Shown: piece by piece, positions 47,825 to 56,962 of the stretch | Position numbering within the stretch: the stretch's first letter is position 1 | How the letters are laid out: every line of letters begins with the position of its first letter | Origin: Halococcus salifodinae DSM 8989 | GTDB lineage: Archaea > Halobacteriota > Halobacteria > Halobacteriales > Halococcaceae | Direction of reading: 5' to 3' | Length of the DNA: 64,000 nucleotides | NCBI RefSeq assembly: GCF_000336935.1 | Contig: NZ_AOME01000076.1 | Span: 103,406 to 167,405 of the forward strand | Notes under the pieces: generated by a model | The model's input: the letters and a program-made list of their open reading frames with translations, nothing else | What the model was told of the DNA's origin: nothing | The model's database searches: none | Program-made: the position numbers and the translations under genes

Positions 47825-48355
47825 TCAGACGACGAGGAGTTCCTCGCCGCGCTCGACGGTGACGTCACACGGCGAGCCGATCTTGTTGTACGCACGCCGG
47901 AGTGCTTCCTTCGCGACGTCGGCCTGGTCGACGTCACACCAGATGGTGAAGATCCGCTCGCCCGCGCCGACGCGCGCGGCGGTGCCAACGGGCTTGCCGA
48001 ACGCCTGGCGCATCCCATCGGAAACACGGTCCGCGCCCGCGCCCGTCGCCTGCTTGTTCTCTCGGAGAACGTGGTGGGGGAACTTCCGGAGGATCATCTT
48101 GTAGTTGCCCTCGCCGAGGTTCTTCAGGAGGTGGCGGTTGGCCGACAGCCGCGAGGACTCCATCGCGCCGTGGCGGAGCTGGAGCTCCTCCTCGACCGAG
48201 AGGCTGATCTGGACGGGGTAGTCGTCGGGATCGGCCCGAACGTCGCCCATCTTGTGCTGTGCGATCTTCGAGCCGGGGATTCCGGTGATGTACTCCTTCC
48301 GGGTGTAGGGAGGCTTCGAGATCTCCCGATACATCGAGGCAGGTTTCTCGGACAT
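47825..48355 (-). CDS. rpl10e: 50S ribosomal protein L10e (uL16)
   Basis: A 176-residue archaeal/eukaryotic-type uL16. [47 protein letters not shown] and [20 protein letters not shown] are conserved signatures; the central loop approaches the peptidyl-transferase centre. It is monocistronic on the minus strand, divergent from the GST-like gene. Confidence 0.97.
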   Translation of the reverse strand: MSEKPASMYREISKPPYTRKEYITGIPGSKIAQHKMGDVRADPDDYPVQISLSVEEELQLRHGAMESSRLSANRHLLKNLGEGNYKMILRKFPHHVLRENKQATGAGADRVSDGMRQAFGKPVGTAARVGAGERIFTIWCDVDQADVAKEALRRAYNKIGSPCDVTVERGEELLVV

Positions 48356-48459
48356 GATCTTACCGACGGGAGGCCGACGGCGCGAATAAAGCCTTCGAAG
48401 CCGGCGTGTGCCGTCTGCATCGCCGACGGGGCTTTGGGTCCCGAGACCGTACTGTGGCC

Positions 48460-49464
48460 GTGAATCAACTCATCGACGGCGAATGGGTGACGGACGCCTA
48501 CGAGTCCACGAACGACGACGGCGAGTTCGACAGACAGGAGACGAGCTTCCGTGACTGGATCGAACCGGACCCGGACGCCGAGTTCCCTGCCGAGGCGGGG
48601 CGCTACCATCTCTACGTCTCGCTGGCCTGCCCGTGGGCCCACCGGACGCTCGTCACGCGCGCGCTGCGTGGACTGGAGGACGTCATTTCGGTCGATATCG
48701 TCGACCCCTACCGCGCCGAGGACGGCTGGCAGTTCACGCCCGAGCGCGAGGGCGCGACCCCCGACATGGTGAACGGGTTCGACTACCTCCGGGAGGCGTA
48801 CGTCGCAGCCGATCCCGAGGTCACTGGCCGCGTGACGGTGCCCGTCCTCTGGGACACAGAGCAGGACACGATCGTCAACAACGAGTCCGCGGAGATCATG
48901 CGGATGCTCGACACCGCCTTCGGGGAGTTCGCGAACGACGCGACGCTCTACCCCGACGGCCACAGGGACGAGATCGACGAGACCATCGATGCGGTCTACG
49001 AGCCGATCAACAACGGCGTCTACCGCGCGGGCTTCGCGGGCACCCAGGACGCCTACGAGAACGCGGTCGCCGAACTGTTCGACGCGCTCGATCACTGGGA
49101 GGACGTGCTCGCCGATCAGCGCTATCTCTGTGGCGACGTGCTCACCGAGGCCGACATCTGTCTGTTCACCACGCTGATCCGGTTCGACGACGTGTATCAT
49201 ACGCATTTCAAGTGTAACGTCCGGAAGATCGCGGAGTACCCGAACCTCTGGAACTACCTGAAGGAGCTCTACCAGCTGCCTGGGGTGGCCGCAACGGTGA
49301 ACATGGATCACATCACCGAGCACTACTACGAGACCCACACGGATCTGAATCCGAAACGGATCGTCGCGGTCGGGCCGAATCACGACTTCGGCGCGGAACA
49401 CGACCGCGAGCGGCTGGCCGGGGGGCCGCCGCAGAGCGTGACCGCGAGAGCGGCGGACGACTGA
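48460..49464 (+). CDS. Glutathionyl-hydroquinone reductase-like GST family protein
   Basis: A 334-residue thioredoxin-fold plus helical GST protein. [19 protein letters not shown] carries the catalytic cysteine (Cys57) of the YqjG/ECM4/Xi-class reductases, which remove thiols from thiol-quinone conjugates. [24 protein letters not shown] and [32 protein letters not shown] are the class signatures. Haloarchaea generally use gamma-glutamylcysteine rather than glutathione, so the thiol partner is likely different; that is an inference. The start is GTG 48460; GTG 48454 is also possible. Confidence 0.88.
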   Translation: MNQLIDGEWVTDAYESTNDDGEFDRQETSFRDWIEPDPDAEFPAEAGRYHLYVSLACPWAHRTLVTRALRGLEDVISVDIVDPYRAEDGWQFTPEREGATPDMVNGFDYLREAYVAADPEVTGRVTVPVLWDTEQDTIVNNESAEIMRMLDTAFGEFANDATLYPDGHRDEIDETIDAVYEPINNGVYRAGFAGTQDAYENAVAELFDALDHWEDVLADQRYLCGDVLTEADICLFTTLIRFDDVYHTHFKCNVRKIAEYPNLWNYLKELYQLPGVAATVNMDHITEHYYETHTDLNPKRIVAVGPNHDFGAEHDRERLAGGPPQSVTARAADD

Positions 49465-49624
49465 CTTCGTCCTGTTTCACTGTCGTCAGGCCGACTGTTG
49501 GTTCCGAGAATCGGATCGTCCCGCTATCCCGTGGCGTCTGACAGCCTTGGCGGAGGCAATGGAAATCATCGTACGCTCGCGTCCTCCCTCTGATCCGGCA
49601 AATATCCGGTCAAGACAGTAATGG

Positions 49625-49634
49625 TAAATACTTA
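49625..49634 (+). promoter_or_regulatory. TATA-like promoter of the CBS gene
   Basis: taaatactta is centred about 30 bases before ATG 49660, supporting that start over 49621. Confidence 0.5.
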
Positions 49635-49656
49635 TGGATGGATGGGTTCATCCATA
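49633..49656 (+). promoter_or_regulatory. Candidate operator palindrome before the CBS gene
   Basis: tatggatg-gatgggtt-catccata is a perfect inverted repeat with eight-base arms and an eight-base spacer. It lies between the TATA-like box and the start codon, across the expected transcription start, where a bound dimeric regulator would block initiation. Confidence 0.55.
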
Positions 49657-49659
49657 GCT

Positions 49660-50064
49660 ATGGACGATATTTTCGCGGGCCAGCTCATGACGACTGATCT
49701 GTACACCGTCAGTCCGGAGACACTCGTCGAGGAGGTGGCGGGGACGATGCTCGACAACGAGATCGGCTCGGTTCTCGTGGTCGACGAGGACAACCAACTC
49801 CTGGGGATCGTCACCACCACCGACTACGTCGGGATCGTCGCCGAGAGCCACCCGAAGGCCGAGACCACGGTGGAGCGATACATGACCACCGACGTCGTGA
49901 CGGCCACGCCCCAGGACTCGATTCGCGACATCGCGGACGCGATGATCGAACACGGGTTCCACCACGTGCCCGTCGTGAGCGACCCCGAGGGCGTCATCGG
50001 CATGGTGACGACGAGCGATCTCACGGGGTACATCTCGCACGTTCAGACGCCGAGCCCTGCGTAG
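49660..50064 (+). CDS. CBS-pair domain protein
   Basis: A 134-residue protein made of two CBS domains (a Bateman module): MTTDLYTVSPETLVEEVAGTM...GSVLVVDEDNQLLGIVTTTDYV and MTTDVVTATPQDSIRDIADAM...HHVPVVSDPEGVIGMVTTSDL. Such modules bind adenosyl ligands and sense energy or stress state. No effector domain is fused. A perfect palindrome overlies its promoter. Confidence 0.9.
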   Translation: MDDIFAGQLMTTDLYTVSPETLVEEVAGTMLDNEIGSVLVVDEDNQLLGIVTTTDYVGIVAESHPKAETTVERYMTTDVVTATPQDSIRDIADAMIEHGFHHVPVVSDPEGVIGMVTTSDLTGYISHVQTPSPA

Positions 50065-50126
50065 TTCCCCGAGACGGGGCAGGCCGGACCGGAGGAACGA
50101 AGCCCGTCACGCCAGTAGATCGGTCC

Positions 50127-50480
50127 ATGGCCGATCGACGCGATATCGACAACGCTAGGGAGAAAATCGACGACACGCCCACGATCGCGTGCAGCCGGTG
50201 CGATCGCGAGTGGGATCTCGCCTACGAACTCGACGAACTCCACGCCGGCAACGGGGCGCTCGAACAGTTCGCGCTCGATCACCGCCAGCACACGGGTCAC
50301 TTCCCCGACGACGTTACCCCGTGGCTCGCGGAGTGCCGTCGCTGTCCGGACCACGAGGCGTTCCTCTCCGAACGCCCCGCACGGCGGTGGGCCGAAACCC
50401 ACGCGCGCCACACCCGCCATCGCGTCGTCCTCCAGCACGCCTCGATCGACGAGCCGCTCACCGTCGAACCGACCAAGTAA
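50127..50480 (+). CDS. Small cysteine-pair protein, haloarchaeal
   Basis: A 117-residue protein. TIACSRCDREWDLAYELDEL and AECRRCPDHEAFLSERPARRW hold two CxxC pairs about 45 residues apart, likely one zinc site. The region between and after is His/Arg-rich (HRQHTGHF, HARHTRHR). No family is recognised. It follows the CBS gene by 62 bases on the same strand. Confidence 0.65.
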   Translation: MADRRDIDNAREKIDDTPTIACSRCDREWDLAYELDELHAGNGALEQFALDHRQHTGHFPDDVTPWLAECRRCPDHEAFLSERPARRWAETHARHTRHRVVLQHASIDEPLTVEPTK

Positions 50481-50752
50481 CGACGGCAGCGATTGTGGCA
50501 GGCTATCGCGTCATCGGATTTTTCCGGTGTGCTCTCGTTCATCGAGCCAGGCAGTCGCGATCCGTTCGGTGAGTGTGTCGTCGAACCGTTCTCACGCTCT
50601 CGTGAGGCGATCCAACGAGTGGAATATTCGGAGCGAACGTATCGCTGGTGTCGTGAGGCAGGTCGCGGATGGCAGTATGGAGGAGGGAACCCTGGACGCG
50701 GCCATCAGACCAGCCAAAGAATGATGGTTCGGCCTCTCACTATGAGCACACA

Positions 50753-50974
50753 ATGGCTACCGAAGAGACTGCTTCCGAGGATCGGTATCTAACGAAGCAG
50801 AACTTCGTGCGATTTTATCGGTGGCTCACGGTTCTCGGGCTCGCAGCTGTCGTGGTGTCTGCTGTCGCCGGTGCGGTCGTCCCGAGGGTTGTCACTGGGG
50901 TTGTCGTCGGTTCTTGGCTTCTCGTGAGTCTCCTCTTGCTCGCCCACTTCGGAATCCACAACGACCCAGTATAG
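50753..50974 (+). CDS. Small two-span membrane protein
   Basis: A 73-residue protein: an acidic N-terminus (MATEETASEDRYLTKQNF), two hydrophobic segments (LTVLGLAAVVVSAVAGAVVP and VVTGVVVGSWLLVSLLLLAHF) and a short tail. Unknown function. The ATG follows caca; the frame extends 84 bases upstream without protein-like content. The 272 bases before it contain nothing recognisable. Confidence 0.6.
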   Translation: MATEETASEDRYLTKQNFVRFYRWLTVLGLAAVVVSAVAGAVVPRVVTGVVVGSWLLVSLLLLAHFGIHNDPV

Positions 50975-51228
50975 CGAGCCACCCAGAACTCCTCACGTTC
51001 GTCTCGTCGGGCGAGCTTCCTGCTGACTGTCCGCCCGCAGCGTGATTGCAGTACATTGCTGTGAAATCCTCTTCTGACGCGATATTCGGCAGTTACGTGA
51101 CCGACGCAATATTGTGGTGAATGCTAGCACGAATCAGAAACATTCTCGGCTATGTAACGATAAATAGATCAGCGAAACAGAAGAAAGGAAGCCCTATATC
51201 CCCCCATCCAGTAGAGCCCTTGTTCGTA

Positions 51229-52659
51229 GTGGTCCGTCTTCCAAACCCAATCAGAGTAGTCGTACTGTATATCGGACTCGCCCTCGTGCGTGCCGATCTC
51301 ATCGAAGCGGAGCGGGCACGCCGGACGACCGATCTCGCGTGGCCGCGTATTCTCACTGGTATCGCGCGGATGTCGAAGAACGCGGTCGACATCGCGATGG
51401 TCGGCGTCGCGGTCGGCTCCGTTGGCATCGCTGGCGTGGGCTTCGCGAGTCCCTTCTGGGGGCTCGCGTTCGCCGCCGGCGGCGGGGTCGCCGCCGGGAC
51501 GATCGCGCTGGTCTCCCAGCGCTACGGGGCCAAGCGCCTCGGTGCGATCGACCAGGCCGTGCGATCGAGCGCCGCCGTCGTGGTCGCGCTCACGCTGCCG
51601 CTCATCGCGATCTTCTGGCTTTTCGGGGCCGATCTCGTCGCTCTCCTGAGCAACGACGCCGAGGCGGTCGCGCTCGGCGCGACCTACCTCCGGATCGTCG
51701 CGTTCGGCATCCCCTTTGCGGCGCTCAATCTCATCGGCAGCCGGGTGTTCCTCGGCGTCGACGACGCCAGAACGCCGATGGTGCTCCGCTCCGGCGGCGC
51801 GGTCGCGAACGCCGTCATCAACGCGATCCTGATCTTCGGTCTCGACCTCGGCGTCGCTGGCGCAGCGCTCGGCACCGTGTTCTCGAACGCGATCGTGACG
51901 GGAATCTTCGCGGTCGGACTCGTCGCGGGACGACTGCCCGGTCTCGGCGAGCTCACAGTGCAGATCGACCCGCGAGGAAGCTACCTCGGCGACGTCCGCG
52001 AGGTCGTCGACATCGGGACGCCCGTGATCGGCCGGAACCTCGTCTGGACGGTCGCGGAGTTCCCGATGCTCGCGATCGTCGCGCTGTTCGGCCCACAGGT
52101 CGTGGCGGCGTACGTGATCGCGCGCCGGATCTGGGGGCTGATGAACACGCCCGGCTGGGGCTTCGGCCTCGCCTCCTCTAGCCTCGTTGGCCAGGCGCTC
52201 GGCAGCGGCCACGAGGAGACCGCAGAAGCGTACGGCCGCGAGATCGTTCGGTTCGCGGTCGCGGTTTACATCGTCTCGGCCGTGATCGTCTTCGTGTTCG
52301 CCGAGCCCATCGTCGCCACTTTCGCCGGTGGCGGCTCCGAGACCGTGATCTCGGTCGCGGTGTCGCTGGTCTCGGCGGCCTGCGTCGCGATCGTGCTTCA
52401 GGGCGTTTCGGGGGCCGCTGCCGGCCCGCTCGACGCGAGCGGGGACACCGGGTGGCCGTTCTACAGCCAGGCGCTCGGCATCTTCGGCGTCGCCATCCCC
52501 TTCGCCTACCTCGGCGCGACGACCTCGCTCGGGCTCTACGGGCTGTATCTCGCCTTCCTCGCCGAGACGACGGTGCCCGCGGTGCTCAACTACTACCGCT
52601 TCGCCACCGACAAGTGGAAGCAGGTCAGCCGACAACACCGCCCCGACGCGCCGGCGTAA
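51229..52659 (+). CDS. MATE family multidrug/Na+ exporter
   Basis: A 476-residue membrane protein with 12 predicted spans in two six-helix halves. AGVGFASPFWGLAFAAGGGVAAGTIALVSQRYGA and LGATYLRIVAFGIPFAALNLIGSRVFLGVDDARTPM match MATE transporters. The N-terminus (MVRLPNPIRVVVLYIGLALVRADLI) is unusual for the family, which often starts with a short cytosolic tail. GTG 51229 was chosen because a ctatat box lies about 30 bases upstream; an ATG at 51121 gives 36 extra residues. Confidence 0.85.
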   Translation: MVRLPNPIRVVVLYIGLALVRADLIEAERARRTTDLAWPRILTGIARMSKNAVDIAMVGVAVGSVGIAGVGFASPFWGLAFAAGGGVAAGTIALVSQRYGAKRLGAIDQAVRSSAAVVVALTLPLIAIFWLFGADLVALLSNDAEAVALGATYLRIVAFGIPFAALNLIGSRVFLGVDDARTPMVLRSGGAVANAVINAILIFGLDLGVAGAALGTVFSNAIVTGIFAVGLVAGRLPGLGELTVQIDPRGSYLGDVREVVDIGTPVIGRNLVWTVAEFPMLAIVALFGPQVVAAYVIARRIWGLMNTPGWGFGLASSSLVGQALGSGHEETAEAYGREIVRFAVAVYIVSAVIVFVFAEPIVATFAGGGSETVISVAVSLVSAACVAIVLQGVSGAAAGPLDASGDTGWPFYSQALGIFGVAIPFAYLGATTSLGLYGLYLAFLAETTVPAVLNYYRFATDKWKQVSRQHRPDAPA

Positions 52660-52716
52660 TTCCGTCTGTCAGCGCCTGACTGTGGCGAGTGTGTGTCCTG
52701 CGGGTGTTCCGAACTC

Positions 52717-53826
52717 TTAGCTGTCCTGCAGGAGGTGAACGTCGGCCGTGTCGAACTTCAACTCTACAGTATCGTCCGGTGGCTGGCGGCCCTCGGTCTT
52801 CACCAGAATCGACCGGTCGTTCCACGTACAGTGGAGTCGGTAGGCATCGCCGAGGAACTCGCTGTTCTCGACGGTCGCGGTCAGCGTCGTCTCACTTTCG
52901 GACGACTCGCTTCGCTCAGCCCCGCCGAGACGGATCGTCTCGGGACGGACACAGAGCGTTACCGAGTCTCCAGTCGACACGTTGGCGGTCTTGGGGAGCC
53001 GAATCTCTTTGCCGTCCACGCGAGCGCGCAGTGGTGCGGTTGCGGACACCTCGCCGTCGAAGAGGTTGTTGTCGCCGACGAACTCGGCGACGAACCGCGA
53101 AGCGGGCTCACGATAGAGCCGTTCGGGCGTGTCGACCTGCTCGATCCGGCCGCCGTTGACCACCGCGACCCGATCGCTGATCGCGAGCGCTTCGGCCTGG
53201 TCGTGGGTGACGTACACCGTCGTGATCCCGAGGTCCTGTTGAATATCGCGGACGGTCACCCGGAGGCGTTCGCGGAGGCGCGCGTCGAGCGCCGAGAGCG
53301 GTTCGTCGAGCAGGAGGAGTTCGGGACCGGGGGCGATCGCCCGCGCGAGCGCGATCCGCTGAGCCTGGCCACCCGATAGTGCTTCCGGGTCGCGCTCGCC
53401 CATCCCCGCCATGTCGACGAGATCGAGGAGTTCGTCGACGCGCTCGTCAGAACTGACGTCACCGGGCGGATCGCGAAAGCGGAGGCCGTACGCGACGTTC
53501 TCACGCACGCTCATGTGGGGGAAGAGCGCGTAATTCTGGAAGACGATTCCGACGTCGCGCTCCTCGGGCGGCATGCCGTCGACTTGCTGGCCGCCGATCC
53601 GGACGTGCCCGGCGGCGGGCGTCTCGAACCCCGCGATCGTGCGGAGGGTCGTGGTTTTCCCGCAGCCCGACGGCCCGACCAACGTGAAGAACTCGCCGTC
53701 TCCGACCGCGATCGAGACGTCCTGGAGCGCGGTCACGCCGCCGAAGGTCACGCTCACGCCGTCGAGTGCGATCCCTGGATCCGCCCCGTTGTCGGTCGTT
53801 TCGACGCCGGATTCGGATCGAGTCAT
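52717..53826 (-). CDS. ABC transporter ATP-binding protein (thiamine/iron type)
   Basis: A 369-residue nucleotide-binding subunit. Walker A GPSGCGKTT, Q-loop FQNYALFPH, signature LSGGQAQRIALARA, Walker B LLLLDEPLSALD and switch VTHD are all present. A C-terminal TOBE-like region (about residues 240-369) is seen in MalK/PotA/FbpC-type ATPases. Its start overlaps the permease stop by four bases (ATGA). It is the last gene of the three-gene operon. Confidence 0.9.
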   Translation of the reverse strand: MTRSESGVETTDNGADPGIALDGVSVTFGGVTALQDVSIAVGDGEFFTLVGPSGCGKTTTLRTIAGFETPAAGHVRIGGQQVDGMPPEERDVGIVFQNYALFPHMSVRENVAYGLRFRDPPGDVSSDERVDELLDLVDMAGMGERDPEALSGGQAQRIALARAIAPGPELLLLDEPLSALDARLRERLRVTVRDIQQDLGITTVYVTHDQAEALAISDRVAVVNGGRIEQVDTPERLYREPASRFVAEFVGDNNLFDGEVSATAPLRARVDGKEIRLPKTANVSTGDSVTLCVRPETIRLGGAERSESSESETTLTATVENSEFLGDAYRLHCTWNDRSILVKTEGRQPPDDTVELKFDTADVHLLQDS

Positions 53827-55619
53827 GGCTCCCACCGCCCGCCGAGGCGTTCGATCACCAGAAAGCTCGCGGCCGTCACGGCCAATAACACTGTGCCCAT
53901 CGCTGTCGCCGGCCCGAGACTCGGCCCGAGCGAGCGGTTCCCGATGTAGCGTTCGAGCGCGACCGGCATCGTGTAGCTGTTCACACCTTCTGCGAGTAAC
54001 ACTGTGGTATCGAACTCGCCGATCGAGATGGCGAACGCGAACGCGCTGCCGGCGAGCACGGCCGCAGCGATCAGGGGTAGCTCGATGTCCACGAGCACCC
54101 GGAACCGGCTCGCACCGAGCGAGCGGGCCGCATCGAGCAACCGGGAATCGAGCCCGGAGAGCGCAGGCGTGACGTTGCGAGTCACGAACGGGTAGGCCGC
54201 AACGGCGTGGGCGGCGACGACCGCGACCGCGCCGCTCACGACGATCCGGTGGCCGAGTATTTCGGTGCCGAAAACCAGGGTCTGGAGCAGCCCGAGCCCG
54301 ACGACGACGCCGCTGACCGCGAGCGGGGCGGTCATGATCGTTTCCGCGAGCCGCGAGCCGGCCCCGCCTCGCACCGCGACCACCGAAACCACGATCCCCA
54401 TCGGGACCGCGAGGACGAGCGTCCCGAGCCCGAACGTGAGCGAGTTCGTGATCGCGGGCAGCGGTTTGACCGTTCCGGCCCCCGTTGCGGCCTGCTGGCG
54501 GACGAGGAACTCGTAGTACGCCGTCGTGAGCCCTCCATTGGGACCGGTCACGCTTTCGAGAATCATGCTCGCGAGCGGGCCGACGAACAGGATCAAGACG
54601 GGGATTCCGTAGATCCCGAGCCCCACCCTTACGGGATCGCGGAGCGTCCGCCAGCCCTGGATGAACGCCTGTCGCGGACGGGAGGCCCCACCGCCGCGCA
54701 TACTCGTCTGGCGCGCCTCGTATCGGAGGTAGAGATAGGTCAGCCCGAGCGAGAGGGTGGTTTCGATGGCCCCCAGCGTCGCAGCCTCGGCGAGCGCGAG
54801 GTCCTGAACCCGGGCGTAGAGCCAGACCTCGACGGTCGCGAGCCGGAGCCCCCCGAGCGCGAGCACGATCGGGAACGAGAGGAACGTGAAAACGAACGTG
54901 AGCAGCGCCGCGGTCAGGAGGGCGGGCAGGAGCTGTGGCGCGACGACGTCCCGGAACGCACGCAGCGGCGACGCGCCGAGCGCGCGCGCGGTCTCGACGC
55001 GTCGCGCGTCGACGGTCTCCCACGCGGCGGTCACGAGCCGGGTCACGAGCGGCGCGTTGTAGAAGGCGTGGGCGAGCACGATCGCTTCGAGCGAGAACAA
55101 CAGGTTCACTTCGCCGAGTCCGAGCCAACCGAGAACGTCGTTGAGTACCCCCGTCTGGCCGAACATCGCCAGGAAACCGACCGCGACCATGATCGAGGGG
55201 AGCACGAAGGGAAGGATGGTGAGCGAGCGGAGCGCGCGCCGGCCACGGAACTCGTAGCGCGCGAGCAGATACGCTCCCGGCAGGCCGACGACGACGCTCG
55301 CCAGCGTCGAGAGCAGCGCCTGGTAGGCCGTGAACCCGAACAGCCCGAACTCCACAGGTGAGAATCCGGCTCGGACCCACGCGAGCACGCCGGCCGGGAC
55401 GCCAGCAGGATCGGTGAACAGCGAATGGGCAGCCCCGGTGTAGAAGGGGTCAGCGAGCACGTCGAGCAGCGGGGCGACCGTCAGTCGGCCGCCGCGGACC
55501 ACGGCCTCGACGAGGACGCTTCCAACTGGGTAGTAGAAGATCGCGAGCAGTACCGCGAGCGTCAGCGCGAATCCCAAAGGAAGGGCGAGCCGGCCGGTCC
55601 ACCGCCGCAGCGTCGTCAC
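53823..55619 (-). CDS. ABC transporter permease, fused double domain (ThiP-like)
   Basis: A 598-residue permease with two MetI-type membrane domains in one chain, the layout of thiamine and iron(III) permeases. Each half has the EAA loop: ARALGASPLRAFRDVVAPQLLP in the first and ARSLGASRFRVLVDIELPLI in the second. About 12 spans. The start is GTG 55619, overlapping the solute-binding gene's stop (GTGA). Confidence 0.9.
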   Translation of the reverse strand: MTTLRRWTGRLALPLGFALTLAVLLAIFYYPVGSVLVEAVVRGGRLTVAPLLDVLADPFYTGAAHSLFTDPAGVPAGVLAWVRAGFSPVEFGLFGFTAYQALLSTLASVVVGLPGAYLLARYEFRGRRALRSLTILPFVLPSIMVAVGFLAMFGQTGVLNDVLGWLGLGEVNLLFSLEAIVLAHAFYNAPLVTRLVTAAWETVDARRVETARALGASPLRAFRDVVAPQLLPALLTAALLTFVFTFLSFPIVLALGGLRLATVEVWLYARVQDLALAEAATLGAIETTLSLGLTYLYLRYEARQTSMRGGGASRPRQAFIQGWRTLRDPVRVGLGIYGIPVLILFVGPLASMILESVTGPNGGLTTAYYEFLVRQQAATGAGTVKPLPAITNSLTFGLGTLVLAVPMGIVVSVVAVRGGAGSRLAETIMTAPLAVSGVVVGLGLLQTLVFGTEILGHRIVVSGAVAVVAAHAVAAYPFVTRNVTPALSGLDSRLLDAARSLGASRFRVLVDIELPLIAAAVLAGSAFAFAISIGEFDTTVLLAEGVNSYTMPVALERYIGNRSLGPSLGPATAMGTVLLAVTAASFLVIERLGGRWEP

Positions 55620-56824
55620 GCGCCCGCGACCAGCCTCGCCCACTCCTCGACCCACGTTCCGACCGAGCCGGCGAGTTCGTCGTACGAGAAGGTCACCGGT
55701 TCGGGCGGTTCTTTCGCGTACTTCGCGAACTCCTCACTCGGAGTGACGCCCTCGACGGCGGGGAACTGAACGTTCTTGACGGCGATCTTCGACTGGGCGT
55801 TCTCGGTGAGGACGAACTCCATGAATCGCCTTGCGAGATCGGGGTTTTCCGCGTCGGAAAACAGCGCCATCGTCTCGGGGTTCGCGTAGCCCTGATCGTT
55901 CAGAAAGCCGATCTGGTGTTTCGCCATGTTCACGTCCGGCCCGTGATAGAACACCTGATCGGTCGAGTACGAGACCACCATCGGGGCCTCGTCGTCCATG
56001 TAGGCCTGGTAGGCCGGCTCCCAGTCCGAGAGCACGTTGACGCCGTTCCCGACGAGTTGCTCCCAGTAGTCGAGATAGCCGTCCTCGCCCTGGGTGATGA
56101 TCGACCAGAGCAGAAAGGCCCGACCGGGATCGGACTGCTGGGCGTTCTGGGTGATGAGGTCTCCCTCGTAGCGCGATTCGAGGAGTGATTCGAAGGTCTG
56201 TGGCTCCTGTACCTCCTCTTCGTTGTAGACGAGGCTGATGTAGCCCGTATCGTACGGGATCGCCCGGCCCTTCGGGTCGACACGGAGGGAATCCTTCACG
56301 GTGTCGGCGCGGTCGAGACCGTCGCCGACGGATTGGAACAGCGCGCTGTCGAGCTGTTGGCTGACACGAACGAGCTCGCTCGTGTTCAGCCCAACGTACA
56401 CGTCGGCGTCGATCGGCGCGCCCTGTTTGGCCCGTTGGATGTACTGGTTGACGCCGTTCTCTGGGGTCACGAACTCGACAGTTGTGTCCGCATACTCCGC
56501 TTCGAAGGCGGATTTGAGCCAGTTGCCCGCGGTGTCCTCGCCGGTGAACGAGGAGTACGTCGCGACGGTCAGCGTCCCGCTTGAGGACGCGCTGCCGGTC
56601 GTCGTACCCGTCTCGTTCGTGGCGTTCGTCCCGCTTCCGCCGGTCGTTCCGTTCCCGCTGGCCGTCCCGTTCGCTCCCTCGCTCCCGTCCGTGCCGGATG
56701 CGTTCGACGAGTTGGACGCGTTCTGCCCACTTCCGCCACCGTCGTTGCTACCGGTGCAGCCCGCGAGCAGCGTCAGCCCCGCCACGCCAGCACCGGCTCG
56801 GCGGATGAATCGCCGTCGTTGCAT
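55616..56824 (-). CDS. Thiamine-type ABC transporter substrate-binding lipoprotein
   Basis: A 402-residue secreted binding protein. The N-terminus MQRRRFIRRAGAGVAGLTLL ending in AGC is a twin-arginine signal plus lipobox. A Gly/Ser/Asn/Thr-rich tether (about 75 residues) anchors it to the membrane. The binding domain (TLTVATYSSFTGEDTAGNWL, ENGVNQYIQRAKQGAPIDADV) aligns by eye with thiamine-binding TbpA/ThiB. It is the first gene of the operon. No convincing TPP riboswitch is seen upstream. Iron or another ligand cannot be ruled out. Confidence 0.85.
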   Translation of the reverse strand: MQRRRFIRRAGAGVAGLTLLAGCTGSNDGGGSGQNASNSSNASGTDGSEGANGTASGNGTTGGSGTNATNETGTTTGSASSSGTLTVATYSSFTGEDTAGNWLKSAFEAEYADTTVEFVTPENGVNQYIQRAKQGAPIDADVYVGLNTSELVRVSQQLDSALFQSVGDGLDRADTVKDSLRVDPKGRAIPYDTGYISLVYNEEEVQEPQTFESLLESRYEGDLITQNAQQSDPGRAFLLWSIITQGEDGYLDYWEQLVGNGVNVLSDWEPAYQAYMDDEAPMVVSYSTDQVFYHGPDVNMAKHQIGFLNDQGYANPETMALFSDAENPDLARRFMEFVLTENAQSKIAVKNVQFPAVEGVTPSEEFAKYAKEPPEPVTFSYDELAGSVGTWVEEWARLVAGA

Positions 56825-56962
56825 TACTCGGTGATTCCACTGGGTGGCAATTACCCTGTCGGTCGGGAGTCAGTACGTCGCTCAGCGAACAGGAACGCCG
56901 ACGACGGATCGAATCGTGAGCGTTCGAGAAATCACACCGGTCGGGTATTGATTCGACCGCTT

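Noticed and set aside
56825..56962. Possible TPP riboswitch upstream of the thiamine-type transporter
   Set aside because: The leader has gggtaattgcca, faintly like the TPP core, but lacks CUGAGA and the ACCxGAxC segments in order, so it is not supported.
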